Origin: Apostichopus japonicus
Taxonomy: Eukaryota > Echinodermata > Holothuroidea > Aspidochirotida > Stichopodidae
DNA: 64,000 nucleotides
Direction: 5' to 3'
Assembly (NCBI RefSeq): GCF_037975245.1
Contig: NC_092562.1
Coordinates: 14,960,521 to 15,024,520 of the forward strand
Shown here: piece after piece, positions 23,523-35,055 of the stretch
How the letters are laid out: each line of letters begins with the position of its first letter
How positions within the stretch are numbered: the stretch's first letter is position 1
Notes under the pieces: model-generated
What the model saw: the letters and a program-made list of their open reading frames with translations, nothing else
The model's database searches: none
What the model was told of the DNA's origin: nothing
Program-made: the position numbers and the translations under genes

Positions 23523-24350
23523 CTGTAATACCAAGGGGAGGCATTATTTTAACTGAGATGTAGACATGGGTTTCCTCCACATCTCATGATTTTTTCTGCA
23601 AATTGTCGGACTCACAAACTCTACGAAGCATCACGCACAAGTACCGATCGAAATAGGAACATGTTAGTTTTTTAGCCTTCAGTTGTAATATTAACAAAAG
23701 CATGGAAACTGTTGCATTTGAATTATTAGTCACATGCAAAGATATATATATACAACTTTTGGTTTACTTGAAATGAAACTTTATTTACTCAGTACCCATC
23801 AAACAGTGATGAGGCAGATATGGGTTTGTGTAAAATGTTACAGTGGACCATATAGGATGTAGACAATAGTGATTATTTATGTCCAAATTTCTATTTTTCC
23901 GAAAATGTATGAACTTGTTTTACATCAAAATTTTGACTTTGAAAGAATTAGAAAGCTAGCCAGATATTATGAGTTATATGAACTGAAATGAAATGAAAAA
24001 CTGATCATTTGATTGCTTAACATTCCCATCGCCCATCCACTTTCAAAGGGTAGGGAATTAGGAGGTCTCCCCACCCCCCCTTCCATTCTGTTTGTTGTTG
24101 TGTTATATGATCAAAAAGCATTAAACCTATACTGTGATCAATGTAATTATGAAAATCGCTGTTTACAGACTTAGTAACTGCAAAGCGCAGTATGATATTC
24201 TGAAGATAAAGAAAAACGGTCCATCTCCATTTGCACGATTAGATTAGATTTTTTTCTTCGGCGAATAAATTTGTCTTTCAAAGGTTGTCTCCTTTCTGAC
24301 ACCTTTCACTCGATGATGTTGTTTAGTTTCTCTAGAAGTCGTGTTAACCC
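23523..24350. other. No gene seen
   Basis: AT-rich, no protein-like frame and no array. Confidence 0.5.
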
Positions 24351-24355
24351 TTATC

Positions 24356-24423
24356 TTCTTTTCTTTTCTTTTCTTTTCTTTTCTTTTCTTTTCTTTTCTT
24401 TTCTTTTCCTTTTTTCTTTTTTT
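24356..24423. repeat. (TTTTC)n microsatellite
   Basis: About eleven copies of TTTTC followed by a T-rich tail ending in TTTTTTTTCAG at 24427. The FLFFSFLFF frame over it is an artefact. Confidence 0.95.
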
Positions 24424-24771
24424 TCAGCTGTGTTCCAATATGGCCTGTTAATAAAGTATTTTCCTTTATTTGTGACATTTTAAGCTTCCGTCACATTTTT
24501 GCCAAGATCTTCCATTAATCTGTTGAATATCTGGGTCGGTTCTCAAAGGCTTTCAGAATTTTTTTTCTTTACTGGTTTTTTGTCCTAAACATTTAAGACT
24601 CTTTTAAGTAGTTTTAGCTTAAAGGCATGCTAGAATTAACTAGGGTGGGGTGAAAGTTGTTGGAATGTTTATCTCTGTCAAACTGAGCATGAATATTGGT
24701 ACACTCGGTGTCATAATTTATCGAGTTATTCACTCTTTTTTTACGCACGCTTTGGGGTGTTTCTGCAATAG

Positions 24772-24907
24772 GCAGAGAATTCCATTTCACCATAGGATGA
24801 ACAAGAAGAAGAAAAAGAAGGCATTTGAGTTGATGCGCTGTGCCCGTAAGGGACAGTCTTGTAGCCCTTCGGGGAACAAAATTGAAGATATTCTTTCACG
24901 ATGCTAA
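24772..24907 (+). CDS. Candidate terminal exon, basic C-terminus
   Basis: A strong acceptor (T7 tract, then TTTCTGCAATAG at 24760-24771) precedes an open stretch ending in TAA at 24905-24907. It reads RIPFHHRMNKKKKKKAFELM then RCARKGQSCSPSGNKIEDIL. The GC content of the second half is well above the surroundings. A donor-like GTAAGG at about 24846 could instead make this an internal exon ending after CGCTGTGCCC. The six-lysine run reflects AAG/AAA codons, not a homopolymer. Protein not recognised. Confidence 0.35.
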
Positions 24908-24968
24908 CTTTGTAGCATAAATTTACATGGAAGGAGAAGATGTGATAAAAAACCTTGATCTACATTCG

Positions 24969-24999
24969 GGGGGGGGGGGGGTGGGGGTGCGGGGAAATC
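24969..24999. repeat. G-homopolymer tract
   Basis: A run of about 13 G followed by GTGGGGGTGCGGGG. G-quadruplex-prone on the plus strand. Confidence 0.9.
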
Positions 25000-25210
25000 T
25001 TTCTATAGAACGTTATTTGTAAAGTATAACATTATAGTTGGATGGAAATCTACCTTTTTCTTTGAGCTTCGAAACCAGAGCATCTTTGAATTTTTACTCT
25101 TTTGTAAAATTTTGTATTGGACAATCAAACAGATATGAATACATATCGAATACATATTGTGGATATATATTGTGGATATACATATATGAATACATATTGT
25201 GGATATTGTG

Positions 25211-25394
25211 GAGTGTTAGCTCAGTGGTTAACACTGGATTAATGTATGTCGTACGGTTACAGAGTTGTTGACAATTGACAATTCATAATCATGGACGTTA
25301 AATATGAATGTAAGGGACCGACTTCGGTCAGTTCGCGGCTTTGCTAAGCCAATGATGGCTTCTTCAAGAGTTCCTGCTTGCCGGAAGATCTAAG
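25211..25394 (+). mobile_element. tRNA-derived SINE, family 1, internally deleted copy
   Basis: Starts GAGTGTTAGCTCAGTGGTTA (A-box), then jumps directly into the body, so the B-box region is deleted. The body and tail match the copy at 38597-38830 in inverse orientation. The tail runs into an (ATAC)n microsatellite (25395-25425). Preceded by degenerate ATTGTGGATATA repeats. Confidence 0.88.
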
Positions 25395-25425
25395 ATACAT
25401 ACATACATACATACATACATACAAC
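25395..25425. repeat. (ATAC)n microsatellite, SINE tail
   Basis: Seven or so ATAC units directly after the SINE body. Confidence 0.9.
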
Positions 25426-25429
25426 ACAT

Positions 25430-28403
25430 TCACGAACTCATGAATGCAGGAAATATATTTAGTGTTCAAAGTTTTGTATAGCAGTTTTGAGGGCACTGAA
25501 TTTGGTCATCTATGAAATACTACTGTTCCATATTGTACAAAGACTGCTACACCTCTTTGCACTTGAAGCTGTTTGTCCATTGTGCATAGCAATTTACTAT
25601 GCAATCCGATAAAACTTATTCACTGTCATAATAAAAAGCTTATTGTGGTCGAAAGTACTCGCTCGAGCTCAGAGAGGGGAGAGGAGCAAACCCTTTCGCA
25701 AACAGGCCTATATCGTGTTTTGAAAAGCCTGTCGTGGTCGAAAACTCTCCCTGGATCCTGGATAGCAGGGAGGGGAGGGGGGGAAGCCATTCATGTTACT
25801 TGAAATGTGGAGTGTTATCAGTGAACAGCAAGCTGTGCTTCTAAACCTTGATCCTTAAATGTATCAGCTTGGAACTGCCAAACTGTCTGGCTTATTCTAC
25901 AAGGCTTGAAAACTCACACTCACCAGCCCTGCAAGCTTAGAATCAAAGAATCAGGCAAATTGTCAATTTTTTCCCTTTTCTTCCTTTCTTCATTTTTTTC
26001 CTCCTTATTTTTTATTCTTTCTTGCTTGCTTTTTTTTCTTTTTTTACTTTACATTATTTTTTCTTATATTTCCTCGGATTATTGGAATCACGCGAGGATG
26101 GATCTAACTTTCATTTGCGAAATAGATCCACTGACTTAATATCATTATATGAATTCCTGTATCCCTCGCTTCATTTGCATAACTTGCTTTCCTCTTCATA
26201 GCAACCAGACCTAAGTAAGATATATCCTAGTCACCTCATACCAAGATGTCAGTCTTATGAATAATTCATTCATTCCCAAAACTCAACAGGGCCATTATCA
26301 ATTTCTGATCTCTAAAAGGTAAAAATAAAAAAAAAATAAAAAAATCCAATACTGTGTACCGAACAAAAATTGTTCATGTTTAAATTATAGTTTTGTAATT
26401 GAAACATTTTGAGAGAAACATTCGATGTATCTCAGTTTGGCATTGTAGAAGCCAAAGTACAGAAGAGCTATTCGGCAACACATTTATGTACATATTTAAC
26501 CTACATTAGCGGCAATATTGATGTTGCCTGGTATCCTTTTCTTGAAAAGGTTTCAGCTTTTTAATCTTGAATTTCACTTCCAGTCCAAGCTTTTTGACAA
26601 AAAATTCCATCAAAGTAAGATGAACAAAGTGTCACAAACGACTATGCTCTCACGAACAAATTGTGTTATGTAAAAAGGGTGTTTTTATTTTTCTCTTTAA
26701 ATATGAAATGCCAGAAGTTATCGTTCAAGTCGTTTTTGCTTGCCAGTGGATTATTTAATAGTTGTAAACCACGTATCGTCAATGCTGTGCTAATGTACTG
26801 CTTCAAAAGAAAAACAGACTGGCTATAATTCTGTTTGAATTATTATATCGTGTTGAAAATCTCATTTTGTTTGTGTTCATAGAGGAACGGTCTGAGGAGT
26901 ATGAAAGATAATAATTACAAGGAGGTCTGTCTCTTTGAGCAAAATTAAATTCTGTAAACAGTGTAAAAACCATTTTAGCGTCTTGTATCAAAATGAGCTG
27001 CACATTTTGACTTCGTTCGAAGAGAAGCAACTCGAAGAATGTAGGTTTCTGACTGGTATCGTCAGCCCTCATCCCCACAGCCCTCATCGTCAGCCCTTAT
27101 CCCCATCACCCCTCAGCCCACATCGTCAGCCCTCCTCCATCCCCTTCCCAAAAAGGCAATCAAAGAGCAAGAAGCAGGAAATTATTTATATCAATAAACA
27201 CCTCTACCTCAGGTTAAAAACTAATAATCCAGCGCCATCCCAGCCGACTACCCGGGCCCTGCCCTCACCTCTCGGCTCCGACTACCGGGCCCTGCCCTCA
27301 CCTCTCTTATCCATAGCAGTATCCTACATATATGGCCCAAAATTGTAGATCATCAAGGAGATTTTCTCTAAGAATTAAATCATATTTTAAGAGATGTATA
27401 TACATAGACGAATTTATACAAATTGCAATATAACAATAACATTCAAATGGTGGAAAATGCAGCAAGATATCTTCAATACTATTATTATCTTCATCAATAA
27501 AATTCTGTTTCTAAAGTTTGATTAACAAATTGTTAAAACCATTCAGTTTTGCCGTCAGACTTCCCGTAAAACCTTTTGAGTAGTGACAAAGTATTCAATG
27601 TTATCCAGGGAAAACATTAATGTTGTTGAAAAGAAAACAGTCCTGGACTGAAAGCGGAAATTCATTTAACCTCACACTAAAAAAAAGTGATATATAGGCT
27701 CCTACATTTACAAACAGACAAATTTCTCTCAAATTTTGCCACCTTGAAGTATTAAACCTTTTTAATGACGCTACTTTTTCTGACACATTGTCTAGGTAAT
27801 TTTTGCCTGTTTGTTTCCTAAGAATAAATTTCCGGGAACCATGTCCCTTTAACAGAAAAGAAAAAAAAGGTAATCAGATTTGGTATTATTTATTGGTATT
27901 GAATTAAATCTATAAAACTTATATGTCACATTAATTGCTTGTGGGATATTTGATTTCTTTCCCATACATTTATGTCATCTGTATCAGGTCTCCAGCTAAG
28001 CTAAAGGTATATATACATATATATATTGTCGGGAAAATGATTAGTTCCACTCTACTTATCACAGAATTGATCTAAAAGGCAACTGAATGTGACCGATCGT
28101 CCAGGTGAAGATATGCTCGATGCTCACTGCACATGTTCTTGCCCTCTCAGAACGTACGTTAAAAGCGGCCAATCGAGTAGTGGAACTAATGCGGTGCGGT
28201 TGACGAACGGGCACGGGTCACACCGAGCGACCGGTCTCAACATTTGTAGTACACACTGCACCCCACGTCAGTTAGCCCCCAGGTTTTTCGGATGTTGTCG
28301 TTTTACGACTGCCGTGTTGATTTGCTCTCACTCGGACGACGTCTCGGTTGTTTAGATCTTTCTGATAGAACGGTGAAGGATATACTGACTGTTAATTGGC
28401 TCG
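25430..28403. other. No firm gene; weak exon-like patch and likely 3' UTR
   Basis: At 26940-27060 the plus strand reads KFCKQCKNHFSVLYQNELHI followed by a decayed CAGCCCTCATC short repeat (27064-27132) and a duplicated GGGCCCTGCCCTCACCTCTC unit (27259-27306). It lacks a convincing acceptor. 28090-28360 is unusually CpG-rich for the window; downstream of the minus-strand stop at 28404, it could be 3' UTR or an unrelated regulatory island. Confidence 0.35.
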
Positions 28404-28562
28404 CTATGCAGTTTCTTTGCTTTCCTCTTCTTCTTCTGGCATAGCACAGATGTCATCAAGCAGCTTTGACCAAAAAATCAGCTTGTTTATCTTAAGATCG
28501 TCTGGTCCGATGGTTCTCCCATTAATCAACGGTATGCGCAGGGTGTCGTCGTCGGTGGTTAA
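28404..28562 (-). CDS. Terminal coding exon of an unidentified gene (best exon in window)
   Basis: On the minus strand the exon follows a good acceptor: TTCTAAC as a branch-point-like word, then CAAATGTTTCAG ending at 28563. It reads 52 codons in phase 0 to TAG at 28404-28406. The translation includes DDDTLRIPLINGRTIGPDDL and KINKLIFWSKLLDDICAMPE, then an acidic tail EEEEESKETA. First-position purine bias, a higher CpG level and balanced third positions set it apart from the flanking AT-rich DNA. It lacks an in-frame ATG, so upstream exons lie at higher coordinates; a donor-like AAT/GTAAGT near 30970 and the phase-0 exon candidate at 55706-55840 are compatible by phase only. The segment looks like the soluble C-terminus of an intracellular protein. 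I cannot name the family. Confidence 0.7.
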   Translation of the reverse strand, partial: LTTDDDTLRIPLINGRTIGPDDLKINKLIFWSKLLDDICAMPEEEEESKETA

Positions 28563-29220
28563 CTGAAACATTTGTTAGAACAGCACAGATGAGAAAACTA
28601 GATTTGAAAAAAGACCAAATCCAGTAGAAGAGTAAAGAAGAAGAACTAGAACAACCACTATTAAAGACTAATGCAACATTTAAAGCAGAGATCCTTTCAA
28701 CGCTTTCACTGAAACCTTTAAAAAAAAATAATAATAATCATAGTGATATAAATGCTTCATTTTGTCTGATTTATCTTTACTTGTTCATAGATTACATCAG
28801 TTCCTTCCTTCTATACTTGCAGTTCTATGTTACTTCATATAAGAGGATAACATGAATGTACTAAAACTCAACATAAGCCACCCTCTAACAGATACCGCAT
28901 GAGGAAGGCGGGACTTACAGATAGATTTTCCTACATTGTGCGTATACGCCTGGCTTCCCTACACCACCATCCCTCACCACTTTCCTCAGATTTCCACACA
29001 GCATTGGGGATGAAGTTATTTGTGTAACATTCAATGGAATCTTTTTTCAGATTTTAAAAATTTATACATTTATCTGAGAAAAGCTGAAGCATCTGCAAAC
29101 TCCCCTGAGGCAAAGCTGAACCAATATCACACAAGTTCAATAATAGAGTTGATTGGATTTATATTGTGTGAAACTGTGGTTGCTATTGTCTGAAACTGCA
29201 CAGTGCACGAGATGACATCC
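28563..29220. other. Probable intron next to the 28404-28562 exon
   Basis: AT-rich, with no further frame supported. A GTAAGT on the minus strand near 28910 has no matching exon in the right phase. Confidence 0.4.
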
Positions 29221-29223
29221 TAT

Positions 29224-29549
29224 GCAGCCTGGCTGGTGGAGGCTGACTGCATGATGCTGCAGCCTGGCTGCGGGAGGCTGACTGCAGGATGCTGCAGCCT
29301 GGCTGCGGGAGGCTGAATGCAGGATGCTGCAGCCTGGCTGGGGGAGGCTGAATGCAGGATGCTGCAGCCTGGCTGGGGGAGGCTGACTGTATGATGCTGT
29401 AGCCTGGCTGTGGGAGGCTGACTGCATGATGCTGTAACCAGACTGCGGGAGGCTGACTGCAGGATGCTGCAGCCTGGCTGTGGGAGGCTGACTGCATGAT
29501 GCTACAGCCTGGCTGCGGGAGGCTGACTGCAGATGCTACAGCCTGGCTT
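29224..29549. repeat. 35-base minisatellite, about 9 copies
   Basis: The unit contains AGCCTGGCTGCGGGAGGCTG and is 35 bases, so reading frames rotate through the array; the SQPPPARLQHPAF-type frames on the minus strand are artefacts. A related GCAGCCAGGCTG motif makes up the array at 40449-40617. Confidence 0.95.
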
Positions 29550-31284
29550 GTACAACAAGATAATTATCTTGTTGTACAGATGTATCTTACACTGACTGGG
29601 GATCCTTCATAATTATCTCATCTGAGCTTTTAACAGTCTTAAGTTGCATAAACCAGGTTCCTCCTCTTCACAACTACTATCGAGCAATTCCTCTCATGTG
29701 CTTCCTGAAGATTATAATACTCCATGAGGTAGCTCCTGACCTGTTTATGTAGCTGATAAATAAGGCTAAGAGGACTTTAGAATAATAAATTCATTTTTTA
29801 TTACTTGTTTTTTAGGAGTAGATGATTTATCCAGGTGATCTTGTTGCACAACAGAAAATTGTTTTAATCTCGATAAAGTAGGTTTCTGTGAAGGATGATG
29901 TAGTCTATACTTCATGGCAATGTCCAGGAGGTAGTGAAAAATAATAGAGAAGTGGTCAGTCTAATTTAAAGTTTTGTATCTGATTTAACATTCAGGGATT
30001 ATTCATGCCATTGCAAAGTCCCATTCATTATATTAATTCAAAACCATTGGTCTGAACTATACTGTTTTCTGTAAATAACTTACTAAGTTATTTAAAAATA
30101 TGCACCAGACTGCATCATATAGTGTTACCATATACCATTTGCCTAAGTATCTGATTGATAGATTCATAAGAAAACTACCTTTGTATGATAACCCCCAACC
30201 CCTAGAAATATTTAATGGTAGGTACACGGTCGTGAAACGGTTGTGACAGTGAATATTTACTTGTCCAGACTGTTCAAGAAACAGGAAAAGGACACTTTCA
30301 CCAGTCCGTTTCCAAAAAACGCAAAATTATATCTAACCATCACAGTTTAACATCATTACAGACCATTTAACGACGTAAACGTTAATTGTGCCAACACATA
30401 TAGAGAGTAGTTAGAACGTTATAGCTGAATCAAGCGGAGTATAATGAATTTAATGAAGAGAATTATTGGTGCTAAACTCTATTGAAAAATCAATGCTTAT
30501 ATGATATACTCAATCATGAAATGTCAAGTGGAGTACTCCTAATCTGTGAATATGCATCTATCGGCATCAAAGTGTTGACCAAGATATTATTCTTCAGGAG
30601 ATATTATTAGTCTCAGGAGTTTGTAATGGCATAAATGGAAAAAAAATATGTTTTTGTGAGCCTTTTAAAGTCAGCTATATAATCTTTAACATACTGTAAT
30701 TTATGCACATAGGCATATATGTATAAATTGTTTTCATGTGGGTATAAGCAGTCCAACCTAGTTTTCAGTGTGGAAGCAAAAATAAGTCTGTGTCAAAAGC
30801 ACTCAGATTGGGAAGTGAAAAAAAGGGGGGGGGTTCTCAATGGGATTCTCCAATGTTTAAGTAGAGGGCCCTGTTATATCGGGTGTTATGTGTGTCATCT
30901 CTGTTGTTTAATGATCTCTGAATTGAAGTAACACGACCGTGTGAAAGCACTCACCGTCAATTGGTAACTTACATTAACCGAAGCTCCATCTGATTGCCTA
31001 GTTCATTAATCTACTCGTGCAGTGTCGCCAAATGGAAAACATGCTTGAGAAAACTTGGTGCTTTAAATTGAACTTGTTTCATAATTTTGAAAATATCTTT
31101 CAAAAGATCTCTCCTTTAATAGTCACAAATGAAATTGTATATTAACTTGAACTGTTGATCAGCTCTTGGTACCTCAATGATCTGTAGTAACATACTGCTA
31201 CTTGTTAAGTTTAAGGAAATAGATAGGACAGATGTACTACTAACCATGTCAGTCAGTAATATGGAGTAGGACCTATCTGCTAGA
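29550..31284. other. No gene supported
   Basis: AT-rich. A 25-base segment near 30971-30995 (minus) has a perfect GTAAGT donor and phase-0 end (CAA TCA GAT ... AAT) but no pyrimidine tract before it, so it is not called as an exon. Confidence 0.4.
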
Positions 31285-32545
31285 GATATTACAGCAATAC
31301 AAGTCTGGAATCTTGTACTTAAGTAAAACCATTCAGCATTTGTTATCAAAGTCTATATACCTACGTATATACACTGATACTACTCCATGCATCAGTATGG
31401 TCTGGGATCCACTGCTAGAGTTATTAAAACAATACAAGTCTGGAATCTTTCACTTAAGTAAAACCATGCAGTCTTTAATATTGATGTCTATAGACCTACG
31501 CATATGCACTGATACTAATTCATGCATCAGTACGGTCAGATCCACTGCTAGAGTTATTCAAACAATACAAGTCTGGAACCTTTCACTTAAGTAAAACCAT
31601 GCAGTCTTTTAACTTGATGTCTATATACCTACGTTTATATACACTGATACTACTCCATGCATCACTATGGTCTGGGATCCACTGCTAGAGTTATTAAAAC
31701 ATACAAGTCTGGAATCATGCACTTAAGTAAAACCATGCAGTCTTTGATATTGATGTCTATATACCTACGTTTATATACACTGATACTACTCCATACATCA
31801 GTATGGTCTGGGATCCACTGCTAGAGTTATTAAAACATACAAGTCTGGAATCATGCACTTAAGTAAACCCATGCAGTCTTTGATATTGATGTCTATATAC
31901 CTACGTTTATATACACTGATACTACTCCATACATCAGTATGGTCTGGGATCCACTGCTAGAGTTATTAAAACATACAAGTCTGGAATCATGCACTTAAGT
32001 AAACCCATGCAGTCTTTGATATTGATGTCTATATACCTACGTTTATATACACTGATACTACTCCATACAATCAGTATAATCTGGGATCCACTGCTAGAGT
32101 TATTAATACAATATACAAGTCTGGAATCTTTCACTTAAGTAAAACCATGCAGTCTTTGATATTAATGTCTATATACCTATATATATAACACTGATTCTAA
32201 TTCATGTATCAGTATGGTCTGGGAGCCATTGCTAGAGTTATTAAAACAATACAAGTCTGGAATCATGCACTTAAGTAAAACCATGCAGTCTTTTAAATTG
32301 ATGTCTATATACCTACGTACATACACTGATACTACTCCATGCATGAGTATGGTCTGGGATCCACTGCTATAGCCTATAGATATTAAAACAATTCAAGTCT
32401 GGAATCTTTCACTTAAGTAAAACCATGCAGTCTTTGATATTGATGTCTATAGACCTACGCATATGCACTGATACTAATTCATGCATCAGTACGGTCAGAT
32501 ACCACTGCTAGAGTTATTCAAACAATACAAGTCTGGAATCACTTG
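31285..32545. repeat. Satellite of about 135 bases, about 9.3 copies
   Basis: Each unit contains ACAAGTCTGGAATC, ACTTAAGTAAAACCATGCAG, CCTACGT and GGGATCCACTGCTAGAG. Unit starts fall near 31296, 31431, 31564, 31701, 31837, 31972, 32113, 32249, 32391 and 32524. A degenerate partial unit precedes it (31230-31295). Copies 4 to 7 are most alike, the outer ones more diverged, as expected from unequal exchange. Confidence 0.95.
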
Positions 32546-34782
32546 AGCCAACGCTGGTCTTTGCAAAAAGACATATATATGTACCTATCAATATACATTG
32601 ATTCTACTTTATGTTGGCTTAATTTGTTGCCATGGTTACCACAGATATCAAACTTAAATTCTCTCTCCTCCCCACCTGCTCCTACGACCATCTGTAGAGG
32701 CATATTTATCGCCGCAAGTCTCGTGTATCGTTCGCTTCTAAAAACCCGAAGCGTCAAATTTTATTTTATCCCCCCTCTCACGACTAAGAAGGGGCCCCAA
32801 ATCGTCTACCAACCAACCTCGCCATTGCCCTTTGCACTTATCATAGAACGTCGTAGCCGCTCGTGACGTACGTTTAAAAGATGCATCCACGCATGTTTGC
32901 TTCTTGTACATATTTAGACTGGTACATGCATGCTCAGACATACTCCAAGCACCGCTAGACCGCTTTTTATTCATTATTTGTTTGTAACCTAATCTTCCTC
33001 TCCAAGTTCATCCTTTGATTCTGCCAGTCGTGATTGAGAAGTGGAAACTGAGATGATCTCCAGTAATTTCATCAAGATCTTATTTCACGCTGACATAGTC
33101 GCAATAATCGTCATGCTTGGACATTTTTTAGGAACCGGGAGAAATTTTTGGTACTGCAAACATAGAATGGCTGAAGTTTCTTTTTTTTTTGCTTTTTTTT
33201 TTTTTCATTTTGCGCTTTTTTTTCCTTTTTTTTCTTGTGCCTTCTCCCTCTCTCCGGATCCGTCGTTTGTATTTCATTGTCTGGGTCGAAGATTTATGTA
33301 AAAGAATGGATATACAGTGTTAAAAACAAAATTGCGGCGCACAAATATTTGAAGGGAGATTAAACATTTGACCTATTTGATTTTTGTTTTCTGCGGATCC
33401 AAATAAATGTCTAGATGTTTGTTATATTATCAACAAATAATTTGTGCTCAGATTTAAACTAAAAGATAATTGACGAAAAAATAATTATTTGTTCTGTTTT
33501 TAATACTTTGTTGCAAATGTTTTGATGGTAAAATATAATGGCATTGAATAATTCATCTGGATCCGGAATGGCGATGCTACTGATGCAATGATGTGTCTAC
33601 TATTTCATAAATTGCTAAAGTCATGCGCTAGACGTATTGCTTGTGTCTTGCGTGGATTTAAAATCCATATTTTAAAGCAGCTATATCAGTTGATTTTAAT
33701 CAATTTTTTTGATACTATCCCACAAGAAAATGTTTGTATCAATGTAGTTCATTAGCTAAAGTTTTCATTTCAAATAATGAAGTAAAAGTTGTTGAAATTT
33801 TCCAGTTTATTAATTCTAACATAGATGATTTAATATTAATATGAAAAAGTGTCTCAATGCCACAAAATGTGATGAGAACCTAAATGGAATCATTAATTGA
33901 TACTTGCTCGTTGACCTTCGTTTATGGTGCAAGTCTAATTAGTTTAAATCAATAGCAATATCATATGTCATTTCATGACATGTCACATTGTATCGCACCA
34001 CTTCATATCATATCCCAAGTAATATATTACTCTGTTGATTTTGTAAAACTGCCGATCAGACGCACAGAATCTGCTTTAAATCTGTCGCAGTTAAGAAGTA
34101 GATATCGTGCACACTTGTGATGATTCGCTTTAAAGCTCAGTGGTAAAAAAGTTTAATTAAGACACAAGTATATAGATATAAATTATTTACCACCTTTCGT
34201 TACAGTCATAAAACTGATAAAGGAGAAGAAGATTTTAATTGTCTTCTAAATGTCTAGCTATATCTATAAAGATTACAGTATAGGTTAGTCATCTGAGGGA
34301 GTATGAGATGAATAAAGAATTTACATGCGTATTGAATTTGAATGGAGGGGAGAATAAGATAAGGTCCCATAGACAATTTATTTTTGTTTTGATGGGGGAT
34401 TATCAAAACAGATAAATATGTTCATGTGTTGGCTCTCAGTATAATTAAAATACAAAGAAACTAGTCGTTAAATTCAAGGTATTTAGTTTGAAGATAAGAG
34501 GAGCAAATGAGGTTGGTGCTGTGATCAGTAATTAAGATATTAATGGAAAAAAAATGTTGTTGGAAAAGTTTTTAGTGATGTCGTAATGTCATTTATTTTT
34601 CTTATTTGTTCGGTAATCTGATCTTCTTCAGCTACGGCAAACTGATGGATATACTATCCTGCCTAATATTTCATTACCTCATTAGAAGGCTTCATTAATT
34701 CAATCTTATGCATCTGTAACCATCTCATACATCTCATTCATATGATACTGCATAGTGTGTATCTCACACAATTACTAAATTA
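32546..34782. other. RFX-like site, CpG-richer patch, otherwise AT-rich
   Basis: GTTGCCATGGTTACC lies at 32626-32640. At 32690-32880 CpG content rises, and the minus frame reads TTFYDKCKGQWRGWLVDDLG before a stop at 32738. It has no clear splice signals and could be promoter sequence or an exon. The rest (32990-34780) is AT-rich with poly-T runs at 33180-33230. Confidence 0.35.
32626..32640. promoter_or_regulatory. RFX X-box-like site
   Basis: GTTGCCATGGTTACC matches the palindromic RFX consensus (GTTGCCATGGCAAC type) at all but one or two positions. RFX factors drive ciliary genes in animals. It lies just 5' to the CpG-richer patch at 32690-32880. Sequence match only. Confidence 0.3.
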
Positions 34783-35055
34783 CCTGCTGTTCATTCATTT
34801 CTTTGAAACATTTATTTCATTCATTTGATTAATTCATTTCATTTGTTTCATTCCACCATCTCATTGGTTCATTTCATTTAATTTGTTCATTTAATTTATT
34901 ACTTGCATTCGTTTCATTCATCTGATTTCATTTCATTAGTTTCATTCGCTTTGTTTCATTAGTTCATTTCATTTCATTAGTTTCATATCGATTTGTTGAT
35001 TTTCTTTAATTCGTTTCCCTTGTTTCATAAGTTTAATGTGTTTCATTTGTTTCAT
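34783..35055. repeat. Degenerate TTCATT-rich tandem tract
   Basis: Repeated TTCATTTCATTTGTTTCATT-type words with variable spacing over about 270 bases. Low complexity, strand-asymmetric (T-rich on plus). Confidence 0.85.

Noticed and set aside
29137-29497. SQPPPARLQHPAF-type minus-strand frames
   Set aside because: The 35-base unit is not a multiple of 3, so frames rotate; no coding constraint.
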